Assembly (NCBI GenBank): GCA_031267475.1 | Contig: JAIRZA010000181.1 | Span: forward strand, 1 to 5,078 | Reading direction: 5' to 3' | Length of the DNA stretch: 5,078 nucleotides | Source: Spirochaetaceae bacterium | GTDB lineage: Bacteria; Spirochaetota; Spirochaetia; Treponematales; Breznakiellaceae | In this document: positions 4,234 to 5,078 of the stretch, piece after piece | How the letters are laid out: the number at the start of each line of letters is the position of its first letter | Position numbering within the stretch: the stretch's first letter is position 1 | The notes under the pieces: generated by a model | Told to the model about the DNA's origin: nothing | Database searches by the model: none | What the model saw: the letters and a program-made list of their open reading frames with translations, nothing else | Program-made: the position numbers and the translations under genes

Positions 4234-5019
4234 TCAATCTTTCCACGGCGTTAATAAACCGCGCAATGAGCGTTTGCCGTGCCTTTCGCGTTCTTCGCTC
4301 AAAATGGTTTTCCACGGAATATACCCGCGGTCCGCTCCGGCGTTCTGTTCAAGCCAATCATATTTCAATAAGCGGAGCCGCAGTGCCTCGTCAAGGAAAA
4401 GTTGTATCCCGGCCGGTCCGGGCAGCAGGAATGCTATTAATATCGAAACGGCAAAAAAAAGCAGCGCTAAACACGCTGTCCCAATGAAAAAAAGCGGATT
4501 GTCGATAAAGAGCAAAAAACTCTTTTTTATAATTTTGATGGATTTGACACTAAGCCGCGCCCGAATAGCGAAAAAGTATTGAGTCGCTATCAGCAATATA
4601 ATGAGCGTCCAGAAAAACAGCGAGGCCGTCAGCAGTCCGGCGGGGCTGTTTAGAAGCAAATAAAATGGAATTACAAAAATAAATATTAAGGCCGCGATAC
4701 AGACAAAAAGCCCGTATATTATTCCGCACCGCCATACGGAATGCAGCGCCTTCAAAAAATCATCAAAACCAAAGGTTGCGTAATCGGAGATTTTTCTTAC
4801 ACACATTGCCGAAGCCGCAAGATATACTGAACACCACAAAACGCCTAAAAAAAATATGCAGGCGGAAACCGCGCTTGGAAGCAGCGCAAAGGCCTCCAGC
4901 AGCCAGTGAACGAACAGGAAAAACGCGACTGACGCTATAAAGCCTATATTTAACACAGCCAGACGAAGCGCGTTGTCCCACAAATCGAAAAAGGCTTTTT
5001 TTAACACAAATCCTATCAT
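4234..5019 (-). CDS. Integral membrane protein of unknown function
   Basis: 261 residues with about five membrane segments (roughly 20-42, 46-72, 98-122, 127-151 and 175-199). A charged loop follows helix 2 (RKISDYATFGFDDFLKAL), and a basic stretch (152-167) lies before the last helix. The final 50 residues are hydrophilic, with DEALRLRLLKYDWLE (210-224), IPWKTILSEERER (234-246) and a closing LLTPWKD. The plan recalls DUF624/YesL-like proteins and similar hypothetical proteins of treponemes, but I cannot assign a family. The start is set by an ATGA overlap with the gene before it and only weak GAG-type Shine-Dalgarno bases, so translational coupling is likely. It ends 130 bp before metA. The real function may follow that of the upstream gene, which is mostly outside the window. 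Confidence 0.75.
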   Translation of the reverse strand: MIGFVLKKAFFDLWDNALRLAVLNIGFIASVAFFLFVHWLLEAFALLPSAVSACIFFLGVLWCSVYLAASAMCVRKISDYATFGFDDFLKALHSVWRCGIIYGLFVCIAALIFIFVIPFYLLLNSPAGLLTASLFFWTLIILLIATQYFFAIRARLSVKSIKIIKKSFLLFIDNPLFFIGTACLALLFFAVSILIAFLLPGPAGIQLFLDEALRLRLLKYDWLEQNAGADRGYIPWKTILSEERERHGKRSLRGLLTPWKD

Positions 5020-5078
5020 AACTCGAACTCTATGCCGATATTATCGGTAGGAGTCCTTTGTCTGTTAATGAAGAAGTT
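5016..5078 (-). CDS. C-terminal 20 codons of an upstream gene
   Basis: The minus frame from 5078 is open to TGA at 5018-5016, ending in RTPTDNIGIEFEL. The stop overlaps the ATG of the membrane protein as ATGA, which is typical of genes in one operon. The other two frames meet stops earlier. Too little is present to name a product. Confidence 0.6.
   Translation of the reverse strand, partial: NFFINRQRTPTDNIGIEFEL

Overview
The window looks like ordinary bacterial chromosome of mid GC content. It most resembles a Treponema-type spirochaete, but that is only an inference from the style of SecG, MetA, PtsN and the terminal membrane protein; no rRNA, tRNA or other marker gene settles it. There is no complete mobile element with a transposase, no CRISPR array and no RNA gene that I can recognise.

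Left part (1-835). The N-terminus of a lipoprotein gene runs off the left edge on the minus strand, with a clear Shine-Dalgarno and a lipobox. Behind it lies an A/C-rich leader (on its own strand) containing a run of 14 C (14 G on plus). Then comes a 467-bp non-coding element (about 332-798). It is bounded by TGTCAA/TTGACA and a 32-nt terminal inverted repeat, and filled with short perfect hairpins arranged as repeated pairs. Both ends carry a TTGACA box facing outward with a plausible -10 about 18 bp further on, so the element may supply the promoters of the two genes that diverge from it.

Middle part (836-3080). On plus, a DnaQ-like DEDDh 3'-5' exonuclease overlaps a YqeC-type P-loop protein, which belongs to the selenium-dependent molybdenum hydroxylase accessory family. 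YqeC ends tail to tail, with a 4-bp overlap, on a minus-strand secG-ptsN operon. SecG is a Sec translocon subunit and PtsN is an EIIA of the nitrogen/fructose PTS type. secG has a good sigma-70-like promoter and Shine-Dalgarno.

Right part (3189-5078). All genes are on minus: metA (homoserine O-acyltransferase, predicted acetyl-CoA type from Glu111), a five-helix membrane protein of unknown function, and the last 20 codons of an upstream gene joined to it by an ATGA overlap. metA has a -10 TATAAT only 5 nt before its ATG, which implies a leaderless mRNA. Three 11-bp GC-rich tandem repeats sit just upstream of that promoter.

The genes do not form one pathway. The most unusual parts are the hairpin element with its outward promoters and the homopolymer in the lipoprotein leader. 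The metA homologue also stands out: its catalytic triad is intact, but other normally conserved residues are replaced.
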